Assembly: GCA_023374025.1 (NCBI GenBank)
Contig: SIJG01000063.1
Location: 813,445 to 877,444 of the forward strand
Source of the DNA: Heterodera schachtii
Lineage: Eukaryota; Nematoda; Chromadorea; Rhabditida; Heteroderidae
Direction: 5' to 3'
Length of the DNA stretch: 64,000 bases
The translations under genes and the position numbers were made by a program. Under the pieces are notes generated by a model. It was not told the origin of the DNA, made no database searches, and was given only the letters and a program-made list of their open reading frames with translations. Positions 10,852-23,000 of the stretch are shown here, piece after piece. Every line of letters begins with the position of its first letter. The first letter of the stretch is position 1.

Positions 10852-12524
10852 AAATAAAAACTAATTAATTATCTAAATATTAATTATTAAATGTAATTCA
10901 TATTATTTTATAATTAAAAAATGAATTTTACACTACGATTATTTTATTAAAAATTAAGTCTCGATTGACTCTCAGAAACTTCCCTAATAATTAGTAAAAT
11001 GAACAAAGAATTATATTCATATTATTAAAGAAAGAAATCAAATAAATAAAGTAACGTAATAATGAAAATTTATAAATTTTTTTATTAATTATGTTAAATT
11101 GTTGGCCAATACTTTGCCTACATTAAGCAATGAATATGCCAATAAAAGCCTTATAATATGCAAATGAATAAAATAAATATAAAATATTCATCAAAAAATC
11201 AGTATATGCAAAAAAAAAACATTAATTTAATTAAAATTTTATCAAAATTAAATGATATTATGGAGATGACTAGAGTTTCCATTTTTATTAACGATTTTAT
11301 GTAGGCAAAACAATAAAACTTAGTCAAAAAAACTTAATTTTGCTTATATTTCAATTGTAAATGAAATTATTAAAAATTTTAAATTTTTTTTTGAATAAGG
11401 ACAATTTTTAAACCCAAAAATAGGCAAGGATAGGTATATTATTAAACTGGTCCAGAAGCTCAAAAACAAGATAAAAATGAACGCATTCTTTGGGTTTGAA
11501 AACTTTTCTTTACACTTTTCCGTTTTTTATAAAATTTATTTATTTTTTTATTTTTTGTTATATTAATCATTTGGCCAATCCCTCCGCTTTCGGCGGGTGC
11601 ATTTGTCCACTAAAAAGCTGTCAAATGAGTGCAAGAAATTTGGCCCAAAATTTTCTGCTTCTTCCAAACACACAGTGAGTGAGTGAGTGATTGAACAATT
11701 GGCGTTTTCGTATATTTTTTTTTACAACCGACAAAAAAAAATTTATTTTGGCATAACTTTTGGCATAATGTATGGCGGCGGCGGCCATGCTCTTATGATA
11801 TGCTATGTGTGATCAGATGGCTGCTGATCAAACAAATAAATAAACAAATAAATGTATACCTATGGTCGAATCACATTTTTTATAATTTTTTTTTTTGAAA
11901 TTTTTCGTTTGAATTTCCGGCCTCAACAGATGGCCAAACGGCGCCAAATGGGCGGCGGCTCAAATGGCTGTGGCCAATCAGTCAGCAGCCAATCGCCGCC
12001 GTAAATCAAATCTCAAACAGGCGCGCCATATGTTTAATCCTTTTTTTTTTCTCTTTAAAATTTCATCATTTGGTAAAGCACACATATCGCATTTACTTTC
12101 TTCAATTCAGTCACTCAAAAATTTGTTTTTGGTAAATAAATAAATATTTGTTTAAATTAAAATTTGTTTTTTTTCGGTTTTTTTTTTGGCATTTCTGATA
12201 TTTTATTTAATAATTTTTATCGGACCACTTGTCCGGTCTATAAGAAATGATTTAAGCAAATTTATAAATAAATTATTACAAATTAAACAATGTCAAAAAA
12301 AGTGTTGTTTCATCCTCTTTTTAGGCTGATCAAAAAAAAAGATCTTTTACATCAACTTGATCAGAGATTACCCTTAATAAAATCAATTATTCAAAAAATC
12401 ATTAAAAAAAAATTCCTTGCTTTTAAATAATTTTTGTAATATTATTTTAATTATTAAATTACCATATTTCTTTTAGTCTTAAATTAATTTCAGCAGCGAA
12501 TTTTATACTCCATTGCTTGTCAAA
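10852..12524. other. Intergenic and serpin 5' region
   Basis: The first ~100 bp matches the upstream flank of genes A and B. The rest has no supported coding region. A GC-richer patch at about 11930-12015 stands out from the AT background. A possible non-coding first exon ends near 12131 (TTTTTG|GTAAATAAAT), with a plausible acceptor TTTCAG at 12488-12493 just before the serpin start codon; this is inference. Confidence 0.4.
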
Positions 12525-15500
12525 ATGCCGCCGTCAGATCTCAACGCGTCAATTGCTAAAGTGCAAAATGATTTTGCACTTAAATTGTTGCGCGAATTTG
12601 CCGCGTTTTACGGCAACGCTTCCGCGTGCATTTCACCTCCGGCTGTTGCGGTAACACTTGCGTTGACGCTGTCCGGTGCCAAAGACAAAACAGTCGGACC
12701 AATTAAGCCAAGTGTTGGCAAAAGGTGTGCCACAAAATGCGACTCAATGGCATTTGATCGCAATAAATTTCAAGTTAAATGCATTTTTGAAAAATTTTGC
12801 AATGTGCAAACCTCAAAAGTAGCTTTTTGGGATTTTAAAATTTTTGAATGACTAAACGCTTTAAAATTATTTTAGACTGATTTTTTTTCTGACTTTTATG
12901 TATATATATATATATATCTTTGTATATTTGAAAAAGCTCATTACTTTTTTTGTTTGACTATTTTAAAAATTTCATCGCCGACTTTAAAAAAATAAAAATT
13001 CTCCAACAATTCCCGACAAATTTTGTTGGGGAATTTCGTCCCCGTTATCCTGACGGTCAGGGAGCACTCCTACATAATTTAGAATGTCAAACCATTTTAT
13101 TGCATAAACTAACAGGAAAAAGTCTTTATCTGTTTTAATCTGCTTGGTGATGTGTGCTGGCCAAAAAATTTTACCTAAAAGTATAAAAATTCAATAAAAA
13201 TTTACAAAAATATCAAAAATTCATTAAATTTAGCCCCAAAAATATAACAAAATTATTAAATAAATAAAATTAAGGAACGCCAAAATACCGCATTTTGCCC
13301 CACTTTGGCGCCCTTTTGAATTTGCTGCATGGAGGAGGCAAAAAATATGCCAAATTTACTGTCGAATCGGTGTGCAAGTTGTGCTTGAAGTCGGACATTG
13401 CGTTGTCGGATGCGTTCAAGGCTTCTCTTGACAAATATTTTGGTGCTCACCTTGAACTGGTCGATTTTGGTGAGAACATGAAGCAAGTGTTGGCCACAAC
13501 TGCAAAGGCAAATTAAATTTTTGCATTTTTTAAATTTATTTTATAAAAAATTTCAATCTAATGTATCGCATATTTGCAATTTCAATTGAATTTACGCACT
13601 TTTAAATTTATTTTAATAATAAATATATAAAATTTTAGTTTTTTAACATTTTTGGTTATTTGAAAAAAATTTTTAAAGAATTTTTAATAAAACTTTTTAA
13701 AAAAATTATTAATGAATTTATATGATATAAAAAAATTAGTAAGTACCAAAAATGAAAGAAAAATTTTTATGATAATTTATGGATATGTTTTTGATAAAAA
13801 TTTCGTTAATTTACTAAAAGAAATTATAAAAACATATATTTGTGTAGAAAATGCCAATTTAAAAAATCTTTGATACATTCCTCAAAAATTAAAAAGTTTT
13901 ACAAAATTTATTTTAAATAATCCCAAACAATGATGCAAATATTTTGTCAAGGTCAACAAAATTGTGCTTGATGCTTCTCATGGAGCAGTCAAAGAAATTC
14001 TGAAGCCGGAATTATTCAATGCTCAAACAAAGTAATTTAAAATATTTTAAATTTAATTAAATTTTTTTAAGTTTTATTTATTTATTTTTAAGCCTCCTTC
14101 TGTTGAGCGCATTTTATTTCAAAGGCAAATGGGTAGAAAAATTTGATCCGGATTTAACACAGAAAAGGGCATTTTTTGTTGGACCGACTGAACAAAAAGA
14201 GGTCTTCCTTTAATCATTTTGTAAATGTAATTATTATTTAAAACTTTATTGTAGGTTTATATGATGCAAAAGACGCATTTCTTTGATTATTATGACGACA
14301 ATTCGGTAAATTTAATTAATTTATTTTTTTTTAATTAAAAATTGATAATAAAGACTAATTAAAAACACCAATATTATTTAAAACCGACAAAAAAAATTCA
14401 TTAAAAGTTATTGGCATTAATTTAGAATCTTAAAATTAATGAATTTGAAAAATAAATTTCTATTTAACTATATTTTTATTTAATATCAAAAAATAAGTTT
14501 TATATTAACAATATTTTTTTCAATTTTAATTATAATTAAAATTAAAATTAAATCTGTCTTTCTTTACATTAATTAAATTGATCAAAACATGTAAATAATT
14601 TTATTAAATTTAAATAAATTAAGTAGGTATACAATAAACAAATCTGATTATAAAGAGAAAATTTCTGTTTTGAAGGTCCAACTCTTGGCAATGCATTGTG
14701 ATGAAGCATCAATGTACTTAGCTTTGCCCAAGGAACGCTTTGGGCTTGCAAATTTTTTGGCAAATTTAACCGTCGATTCTCTGTTCGAAATGGCACAAAA
14801 ATGTCGAAAAGTCAAATTGAACGTGAGTTTTATTTATTTAAATTAAAAAATATATACTAATTAAAATAAATATTTTAATCCAATTTTTATTTTTAGGTGG
14901 CAGTCCCAAAAATCAAATTAGAACAAACTGTTGAATTGAATGAACCCTTAAAAAAGTTGGGACTTGTAAATGTTTTTGAAAATGCAAATTTCCAAGCAAT
15001 TGCTGCTGATGTGCCATCATTATCTGTTTCAAAAGTGCTACAAAAAGCTGTGCTTGAAGTAAATTTGTTAAATTAATAAAAATTTTCTTGTAAAGTTTTA
15101 AAATTAAATTAAAGTATCAATTAAATATTCATTTTTAATTGTTTTTGAAATGACCTATTCCTTTTTTGTTTTAATTGCTATTATTAAAAAAATAAATATT
15201 TATTTTATTAATAATATGTTAAAATAAAAAAAAATGAATAATTTCTTTATTTATTTACTCAGACTTAAATTAAATATTTTTTTAAAAATATAATGAATAA
15301 TTTCTTTATTTATTTACTCAGACTTAAATTAAATATTTAAAAAAATATATATTTATTAATAAGATGTTAAAATAAAAAAAAGTGAATTAATTTCTTTATT
15401 TATTTACTTAGACTTAAATAAATATTTTTTGGGTAATTTTAATAATTTTTGATTTGAATCTTTATTATTTAAAAATACAAAGATATAATTAAAATTCTTA

Positions 15501-15749
15501 AATGTAAAAAAAAATATTTATATGTTAAAAAATTAATTTATTCAAAAATAAAAATTTTAATAAACCCAAAAAATTATTTTTTAATTTTAGATTGATGAAC
15601 AGGGTGGACATGACGACTCAATGTCGGAGGCCGGACTCATTTCCCCAACTTCGCCACCATTGAAATTTGTGGCCGATCATCCATTTGCCATTTTTGTTGT
15701 GTCACAAACCCAACAGACCATTGTTTTGACTGGCATTTACCAAGGATAA
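12525..15749 (+). CDS. Serpin, serine/cysteine protease inhibitor fold, 368 aa
   Basis: I model eight exons: 12525-12711, 13275-13486, 13952-14031, 14093-14201, 14255-14305, 14676-14822, 14897-15058 and 15591-15749. All have GT-AG ends and the lengths sum to 1107 nt (368 aa plus stop), a typical serpin size. Visible hallmarks are N-terminal ASACISPPAVAVTLAL (the SP..I..AL helix region), LDKYFGAHLELVDF, LLLLSAFYFKGKWVEKF (the conserved YFKGxW shutter strand) and ADHPFAIFVV (the C-terminal FxxxHPF signature). The reactive-loop hinge reads IDEQGGHDDSMSEAG, lacking the run of small Ala residues typical of inhibitory serpins. It may therefore be non-inhibitory or slow; that is inference. No signal peptide is evident at MPPSDLNAS, so it resembles intracellular clade-type serpins unless an upstream exon exists. 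Exon 1 could instead use the GTGTGCC donor 14 bp downstream, but that breaks the phase. Confidence 0.9.
15235..15430. repeat. Intronic AT-rich tandem repeats (serpin last intron)
   Basis: The phrase AATTTCTTTATTTATTTACT followed by (C/T)AGACTTAAAT occurs three times, at about 15239, 15298 and 15387. It lies within the last serpin intron. No function is indicated. Confidence 0.6.
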
Positions 15750-16300
15750 TTGTTGCCTTATGTTGAAAACTAATTAATAATATTAATTTTCCGATTTAAA
15801 TATATTTTTTTGCTTTTGTAAATCTCAATAAATAAATTTTGTATTCTTGAAACTAATCAAAAAATCTGTATTTTATATAATTTCAATGTGAATTTTAAAT
15901 CAAATTTATTTAAAAAATTTTCAAAAAATCTCAAGAAAAATGATGAAGCGAGATTTTGATTTGAGTTACTTAAACGCCTCGTTAAGTGCGAATAAAGTTT
16001 TTAAAAACTAATGAAAATAATCATTTTAAATTTGAGGGACTTTTATTATTTTCTCAAAAACTTTCATTGAAAAATTTTTTTGGGCCCCTCCCACATTGCC
16101 ATATATTAAACCCAGATTAAAAAAACATCTTCACCACCAATTATTATCATCATCTTCATTATTTCTACATGCACAATTAATTCCATTTAAACATGCTGCA
16201 TCAAATTCAATTAAATTAAAAAGCCAAGCATCACAAGAACAAAAGCATTTAGTGGAGGCCACCTATTTTGAATTTTTTGTTTTTTTTGCTAAAAAATGCC

Positions 16301-16418
16301 AAATTTTACAATGTTTTTCATCGTCCATTTTTTGTGCCAGTCGCGGAAAAATGTTAAATTTTACAATGTTTTTCATCGTCCATTTTTGTGCCAGTCGCGG
16401 CGCCATGCTTCTCCCCGC
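16301..16418. repeat. 55-bp tandem duplication in a 3' flank
   Basis: AAATTTTACAATGTTTTTCA and what follows, through GTGCCAGTCGCGG, occurs at 16301 and again at 16356. It lies immediately downstream of the stop codon of the minus-strand gene at 16419, so it is probably in its 3' untranslated region. Confidence 0.7.
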
Positions 16419-18600
16419 TCATTTGCGGCCAGTCGGCGCCACCGCCGCCGGCGCTTGTGCCCCGCCGTTGTTAGCACCGCACGGAAGCGCGTGCGCTTCT
16501 TGCGCCTTCTGCTTCACATATGACATCATCATGTCGCAGGCGTCGCCCGGTGTTGCAGCCGCCTGTTGTTGTTGATCAGCACCCATCGCCGGAGGGGCCA
16601 TCATCATGCCGCCGCCGTTGCCCATGGGATTGTTTTGGTTGCCAAACGCAGCAGCGCCACCATTTGCGCCAGCTAATTAAAATGAAATTTTTAAAATTAA
16701 AAAAATAAGAGTAATTAGAAATCATGCTTTTAACAGAGTTTGTTGAAAAAACTATAATTTTGAAAATTTAAGAAATCTCACTTCGTAAATAAATTTAAGA
16801 AAAAAAATGAAAATATGTATGAGCATTGGGAAAGAAAAATTTCAATTCATACAAACCAAAATATTAATGAAAATGATTTCCAAATTATTTACAAAAATTG
16901 AATTTACCATCAAATATTCTTCTTATATTGAATAATTGTGCCGGCTTAAATTTGTCAAACAATTTTTCAAATTCGATGAGGTCCCTAACTGATAATAATT
17001 TGAGAATCCAAAATTAATTAGCACTTTTTTGAGTCTTAAATCACAAAAACCCATGTTTTCAAATATTCGCGCAGAATGGAATTGGCAAAAAATTTGTTTT
17101 ATTTCATTTAAACCCTTAAAAGTACCGTGTACGATACCGTACATTTATTATAGATTTTTTTTTATATATACCATCAGCAGCAGGTCCACCTTGGCCATGT
17201 TTGAACATTCCGAATGGCTCCATGCCTGTGCCAATCTGTTGGGCACTGCATGCATGCAAATTCTTGTTGTCCTCCGCTGACAACTGATGGTGCATATTCA
17301 CGCCTTGGTTGCACATGTCCCTCGGGGTCATTGACGTGAAATCGGAACTCTAATTAGGGAAATTTGAACAAATTAAATAATTAATGATAATTAGTTAATT
17401 AATTGATTTTTTTAACCTGCAAATTGTTGAACAATTTGTTGTGCAGTTTGATTCTGAACTCGCCCTGCAAAACAAGTTGCCAAGCATGACTTCATATCCT
17501 TCACTTTGTTCCACATTGCTTGCATTGCATTCTATTGTAAATATAAATAAATATTGAAATAATAATTTATTAATTTAAATTTTAGTTTAATAATTTATTT
17601 TCGGGAGTGGGAAATTTACCATTTATTAAAATTAATGATTGTTTCTTGTTTGTAGCATTTCTTTTAATATTTAGTCAAAATTGAATGAGTGGAATTTAAA
17701 TAAAATACCCTTTCTTAATAATTTAATAAAAAATTAATTTTTTCTCGCCTTAATCTATCGGAACAATGGGACCAGATTTCCTTTTGAATTTTTTAAATTT
17801 AACCCATTATCCACTAATTAGCATTTTTTTTCTCTAAATTCATGAACTTATTTCTCCGTATCATTTCAAAATCAGTTAAATTAACCAAAGCATCTGGGTA
17901 TTGGGCCAATGCTTGTTTTTCCGCCTCTTCGACGCTTGAAAACGGCAAATTGTTGATCAACATGTTGGTGCAAGCGTTGACCACCTGTTGTTTGACATCA
18001 CAAGGCACTGATTGCATGGAATTCTTCATCTGATCACGCAGACCTTTTTGGGGTAAAATAAATTTTTAATTTTTATTTTTGGATTTAATTTAAAAATATT
18101 TTGGATAAGCGCCGGGTGTCCTGGCCAGCAGGTGAGAGCGAAAGTGCTAGCCTAATTTGTATTTTTATTTTATTTTATTGATCAACGCACTAAATTAGTC
18201 ATTCATAATAAAGCGGTATTGATTACCAATGATAATTCGAATTTTCGACCTAAAACATACAAAAATATAATAAAAATTGAAAACAAATTTCATTAAAATT
18301 TAATTTTTCAGCCAAAAACAAAACAAAAAAGTAATAAAAAACAATTTTATATTGCATTTCCATTAGATAAAGGCATAATAAGGCTCAATTCAGAGTCTCT
18401 TTCCTATTAATCCTTTGATCGAGTCGAGAATGGTCTCGAGATAATCAAATAAATTGCGAAAAAACCGTGGAAAATTTTATAAATTCACTTTTAAACTTAC
18501 TGGCAAGGTCCGTTTGCGCACACTGCTGTTGTGGCCATGCCATGTGAATGCTGAGAAGCAACGAAACCGCCAAAAGCGCGAATTTTTTAATGACGCACAT
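16419..18600 (-). CDS. Secreted Met/Gly/Gln-rich cysteine protein, unknown family
   Basis: Not recognised. The start at 18600 gives MCVIKKFALLAVSLLLSIHM, a signal peptide, in exon 1 (18600-18501, donor GTAAGT). Exon 2 (from 18043) joins in phase and encodes a helical segment with CDV and ACTN cysteines. Exon 3 lies at about 17535-17420 (KSCLATCFAG) and exon 4 at about 17347-17173 (DMCNQG, HACSAQ). Exon 5 (16671-16419) ends in a Gly/Met/Gln/Ala-rich tail (GNGGGMMMAPP, DQQQQAAA) and stop. About nine cysteines lie in the mature part, roughly evenly spaced. The 3' ends of exons 2 and 3 are uncertain: the exon 3/4 junction does not close in phase with the obvious donor GCAG|GTTAAA. The first intron (18044-18500) is the longest. 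The repeated Cys pairs suggest an extracellular disulphide-bonded protein. Confidence 0.6.
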
Positions 18601-20041
18601 TTTTTAAATTTAAATTATTATTATTAAATGGAAATTGGAATATAAAATAATCACAATTTTAACACCTTTTATATGGTCGAACGGTAAAATAGCGGATCAA
18701 AGACCATTAGAGAGAAAATAATTGGCCATTAATACCCCGTAAAACAAAAGTGCATTTTTCATAATTTGGCCGGGAAGTGGTTGAGAGTATAGAAAAGTAG
18801 ACAAATTGCCACAGATTACCAATTGGATTTTTTTATTTTAAATTTAATGGCAGCCACATGATGAGGAAGAACACATCAAACGATTAAAATTTTTATTTAA
18901 TTTAAAAATGAAAATAATTTAGGCTATGATAATTATATTTTTTGTAAGTATTGTAGCGACCTATTTAAGTGAATGGATGTTTAAAAATTGTTCATTAATT
19001 AATTATTTTATATCCAGTAACTTATTTACTGCTTTTTAGTTATATATATTTATATAATTTTATTTTTCTATAAATAATTTACAAGATAATTCTAAAAATC
19101 CAAAAATTTTAGCATTTTGTGGCGAAAAAAATGTGCAATCATTTAATCATTTTTAATTGAAGACAATATTTAAATGATAAATAAATTGTTGGTCAATTAA
19201 TTTTTATTTAATAATCTGATAGGTTATGATCAGGGCTGCAAAAAATATGCAAAAGCATATTTTTTTCCTGGCTTCTACATGCTCTAAATAGTAGGAAAAA
19301 CACTTTCTTTTTTGTGTTTGCTTGTAAAAATCGGGACTTTTATTTGCATATTTTTGCATATTTTGGGCCTTTATGCATATTTTGCATATTTTGGGTTTTT
19401 CTGCATTTTTATGCATATTTTGCCATTTTCTGGAAAATTTGTTAACAAAAATGCAATAAAAACGGAAAATACTCCCCCTAAGAATCGGCCCTAAAAATTC
19501 AGAAAAATATACCCCTAAGAATCGACCGAAAATTTTTAAAAAACACACCACTAAGAATTAAAATTTTCTCAAAAATTCTTCCCCCAAATTTTTTTTTTTC
19601 ATGATAAAATTTTTGATTTAAAAATGTCAATATTTGCTAAGAGAATTTTATAAAAGAACTGTAGCTCATTGTCAAGTGTACTAATGAAAAAATTTTTTTA
19701 AAGTTAATTTGCACCCCTAATTTTCAAGTTTTTTTGTGCATATTTGGTGCATATTTTGCGATTTTTGTGCATATTTAGTGCATATTTCACGACTTTATTT
19801 GCATATTTATGCGTATATTTTGGCCACTTTTTGTGCATATTTTTTGCAGCCCTGGTTATGATATTCAAAATTTATTTTAAACTATGAGATATCTCTTTTT
19901 AACGTAATAATTTCGGATAATTTTAGGGTCTTTTTCTGGGTGCTTTTTGGGTCATAAAATAGGGCAATAATAATTAATACATTCATTTGAAAATTCAAAT
20001 GCCAATTATGTAAATACAATTTGATATCCATCCATATAAAT
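18601..20041. other. Intergenic region between secreted gene and galA
   Basis: No coding region is supported. It contains the hAT-like element at 19231-19854. The sequence just outside that element ('tatccagtaacttattta', 19010-19030) resembles the flank near 38170-38200, showing that the two gal blocks share their 3' flanks. Confidence 0.5.
19231..19854. mobile_element. hAT-like non-autonomous element, 624 bp
   Basis: The ends are CAGGGCTGCAAAAAATATGCA and its inverted copy TGCATATTTTTTGCAGCCCTG. The exact 8-bp target duplication is GTTATGAT at 19223-19230 and 19855-19862. The interior is built from iterated GCATATTT / AAATATGC motifs, with no coding frame. The TIR core (AGGGCTG) and repetitive interior link it to the elements at 37390 and 43937. 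Confidence 0.9.
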
Positions 20042-23000
20042 TTAAGTCTTTAAAATGCATTTCTCTGGTGGTATACAATATATCTGCACATCCGTGTCAG
20101 GGGACAAGTCCATGTTAAAGCTGTTCGCCTAAAACAATTATAATAAAAGCGACGTAAAAGAGAATTTTATGGACCCAAAAATCGCCCAAAATCGGTTAGT
20201 AAAAAAAGCTCCATTCATCAATATCATCAAAAGCAATATGGTATTTTTTTTTTGTTACGTTTATTGTATTTTTCATTTAAAAACTTTGCTGAAAGAATGC
20301 CAAAATAACTCAGTTTTTTTTATTACCCTTTTACATTTTACTGTATGTGTTATATTGTACAGTATGTATTTGTTTACCATAATATAATGGATTATAGGAA
20401 TGCATTTGATTACCGTAATGTGCTGGGTTACAGTATGCATTTGGTTACCATTGTGTATTGGATTATAGAAAAGTATTCGATTACCGTAATATGATGGAAT
20501 ACTTACCATAGTGTATTGGATTATAGAAAAGTATTCGATTACCGTAATATGATGGGTTACAAGTATGTATTTGATTACTTGATGTATGCGATAAATTCTA
20601 CCATCCTATATTGCTTTACAGTAATGTGTGCTCAATTACCGTAATGTATTGGATGTCTTCAAACGGCACCGCTTCTGCTGGACAGCACGTAAGCACAGTA
20701 CCGTTTATGTCTTTTGTAATGTGTTGATCGTTCAGTCGAAATTCTACACCAATCTTTCTGCTTGACAAATTCATCGTGATTTTGAATTTGAGTTCAATCT
20801 GTTTGTCCAGTGGTTTATGTTGATCATCAGCCGCTTTATGATTGGCCCGCTGATTATCCGAATTTGGTGCCACCGTATTGGGATGATCCTCTTCGATTAC
20901 GGTGCTCAGTGTATAATTTACTTTTGCCCGCCATTCTTTCGTCTGCAATTCAGAATATTAAATGGGCACATTTGAGAAAAATTTTATTTTGTTTCCTTAA
21001 GTTTAAAATTTTTAAATTAATTTTATAATAAAAGTTTTTAAATGATTTTTTTTTCTTCAATTCTTATTTGTTTTGTTTATTAATAGGGCTTCTATTTCTA
21101 GTAAAAAGTATGATCTCTTGAAAGCAAAATATGACGAAAAGTGGGAAAATATGATCTAAAAATTCACAAATTTAGGGACTTAAAATGGTTGCTTTTTTCG
21201 ATCGTTTTATATTTATATTTTTTACATTTTTAGTCCATTCACAAATTTTCATGAAAAAAAAATATAATAATTCCAATTAAAATTTAAACTTTTAGAATTT
21301 ATTTTTTGATATTTTTGGCTGAGAAAAAAGGACCAAAATTATAAAGAATTGGAAAATTTAAAGAAAAAGACAAATTTTTGAGGTATGTTTTTCGAAATTT
21401 TCGCTCAATTATTATTGGAGTATTACATATTATTTCTTAATTGCTTTTTTGTCAAGGAAATTTGTGCAAAACGCCAAAATAGGTGAAAATAATTATTTTA
21501 TTTTTTTTTTTGATTTAAAACAAAAAATCTTTTTGTGATTTTTAATGTATTAAAATTTTCTTCACAAAAATCCATCACCACTTACATCTTGATCTATAAA
21601 AAAGAACCCCAGCCATTTACCGCCGAGCAAAGTGATGTGATTGATCGTTCTGCCGACTGAAATGTTTTTCATTTATTTTATGATTAAAAACGATAGGTAT
21701 GGCCAAAAAAAAAAGATAAAAAAATATATAATAATTTTCCCCTAATTTTTTGGAAAAAATTTTAATTTGGCTTATTCCATAAAGCGATGAATGCCCTTCT
21801 TATTATTCATTCATTGTTGGCAAACCACGCACAAAAGTGATGAAATTCGAGGCCCTGGTTGAAAAAGTTGATGTGAATCTTGGAACTGGTGTTCAGCTGC
21901 TTGGCCAACAACAAATTCACAAAAACAAAAATGTGTCGTCCGTTCCGCCGAATGTTTGGTTGATTTTCAAGTATTTGATGCGGGTCCATTCAATTCGTTT
22001 TTCTTGTGTCTCCAAATCATCAATCCTAACTAAACAATGACATGAAAAATGGAAAAAATTATTGAATTTATTTTAAAAATTTAAAGGACTTTAGGTTACG
22101 GTAGGGCCGACAGGCGCCGCCTGAAAAATTTTTGTAATTTGGTTTAAAATTGTTTCAACAAAAAAGATACAAATCTTGTGTGGCTTTTCGGCTAAATTTT
22201 TGGAGATAAAAATTTATTATTGTTTTTTTTGGGGATCGGCGCTACTCTCCAGCGGGATAATTTTTTGCAAATTTTGTCTAGATATTATGTCAATTTTTCT
22301 ATCTTATTATATATTCCAAGATTATTTTAAGCAAAAAAAAAAAAAAACCCACCTGTTTCACGTGCATCATCTGGATCAGCTTGCTCTACCCTAATATCAT
22401 TTACAGTAAGATTAACATTGGGAACTTCCTGTGTGGGCAGATAACACAAAAAATGATATATATTCCAAAAAATTTTTAAAAAATTGAAAAAAATTTACCA
22501 CACGAATGTGGTCAATGGTCCATGGCCTCGTTGTCCCATAATATGGACACAATTTAATGTAGTCATGTTGCGTTGATATTCGGCCATAGAAGCCGTCCTC
22601 CGCCATCAGAATGTGCAGTGATAAACGTCTTATTGATAATATTTTCAACGAATTGTTTTGGATTTGACCTCGCAAAAGCTTTTCAATTCCTTCCTTTAAA
22701 ATGAAAAATTAATTTTTGTTAAAAAACCAAATTATTTTTCTTCTGCAAAAAAATATTATATATAATGGATTTTTAGCCAAAAAGCTATTAAATTAAGCAT
22801 TCTTGAGGTTTTGATTGCTATAAATTTGACCGGCGAATTTGTCCAATCCGATCGGCACCGCAACACCCCTTTTTTATTTCAAATTTGAACATTTTCTTTT
22901 TTACAAAATCTCTTTTTGGCCAAAAACAAAAAACGAGTTTTTTCATTCATGAAGTCCTGCTTATTTCCGAAATTTTCATATTTCCTCTAGTTTAACTATT

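Noticed and set aside
11490..11678. 62-codon open frame upstream of the serpin
   Set aside because: No signal peptide context, splice signals or domain; the reading is dominated by T-rich sequence.
12950..13138. Possible additional serpin exon
   Set aside because: Does not match serpin sequence and the flanking exons join in phase without it.
16419..16708. Plus-strand frames (Arg/Pro/Cys-rich) over the last exon of the secreted gene
   Set aside because: Shadows of the GC-rich minus-strand coding exon.
18109..18160. GC-richer patch in intron 1 of the secreted gene as a small RNA gene
   Set aside because: No tRNA boxes, 5S, snRNA or spliced-leader sequence could be recognised and no convincing fold was found by eye.
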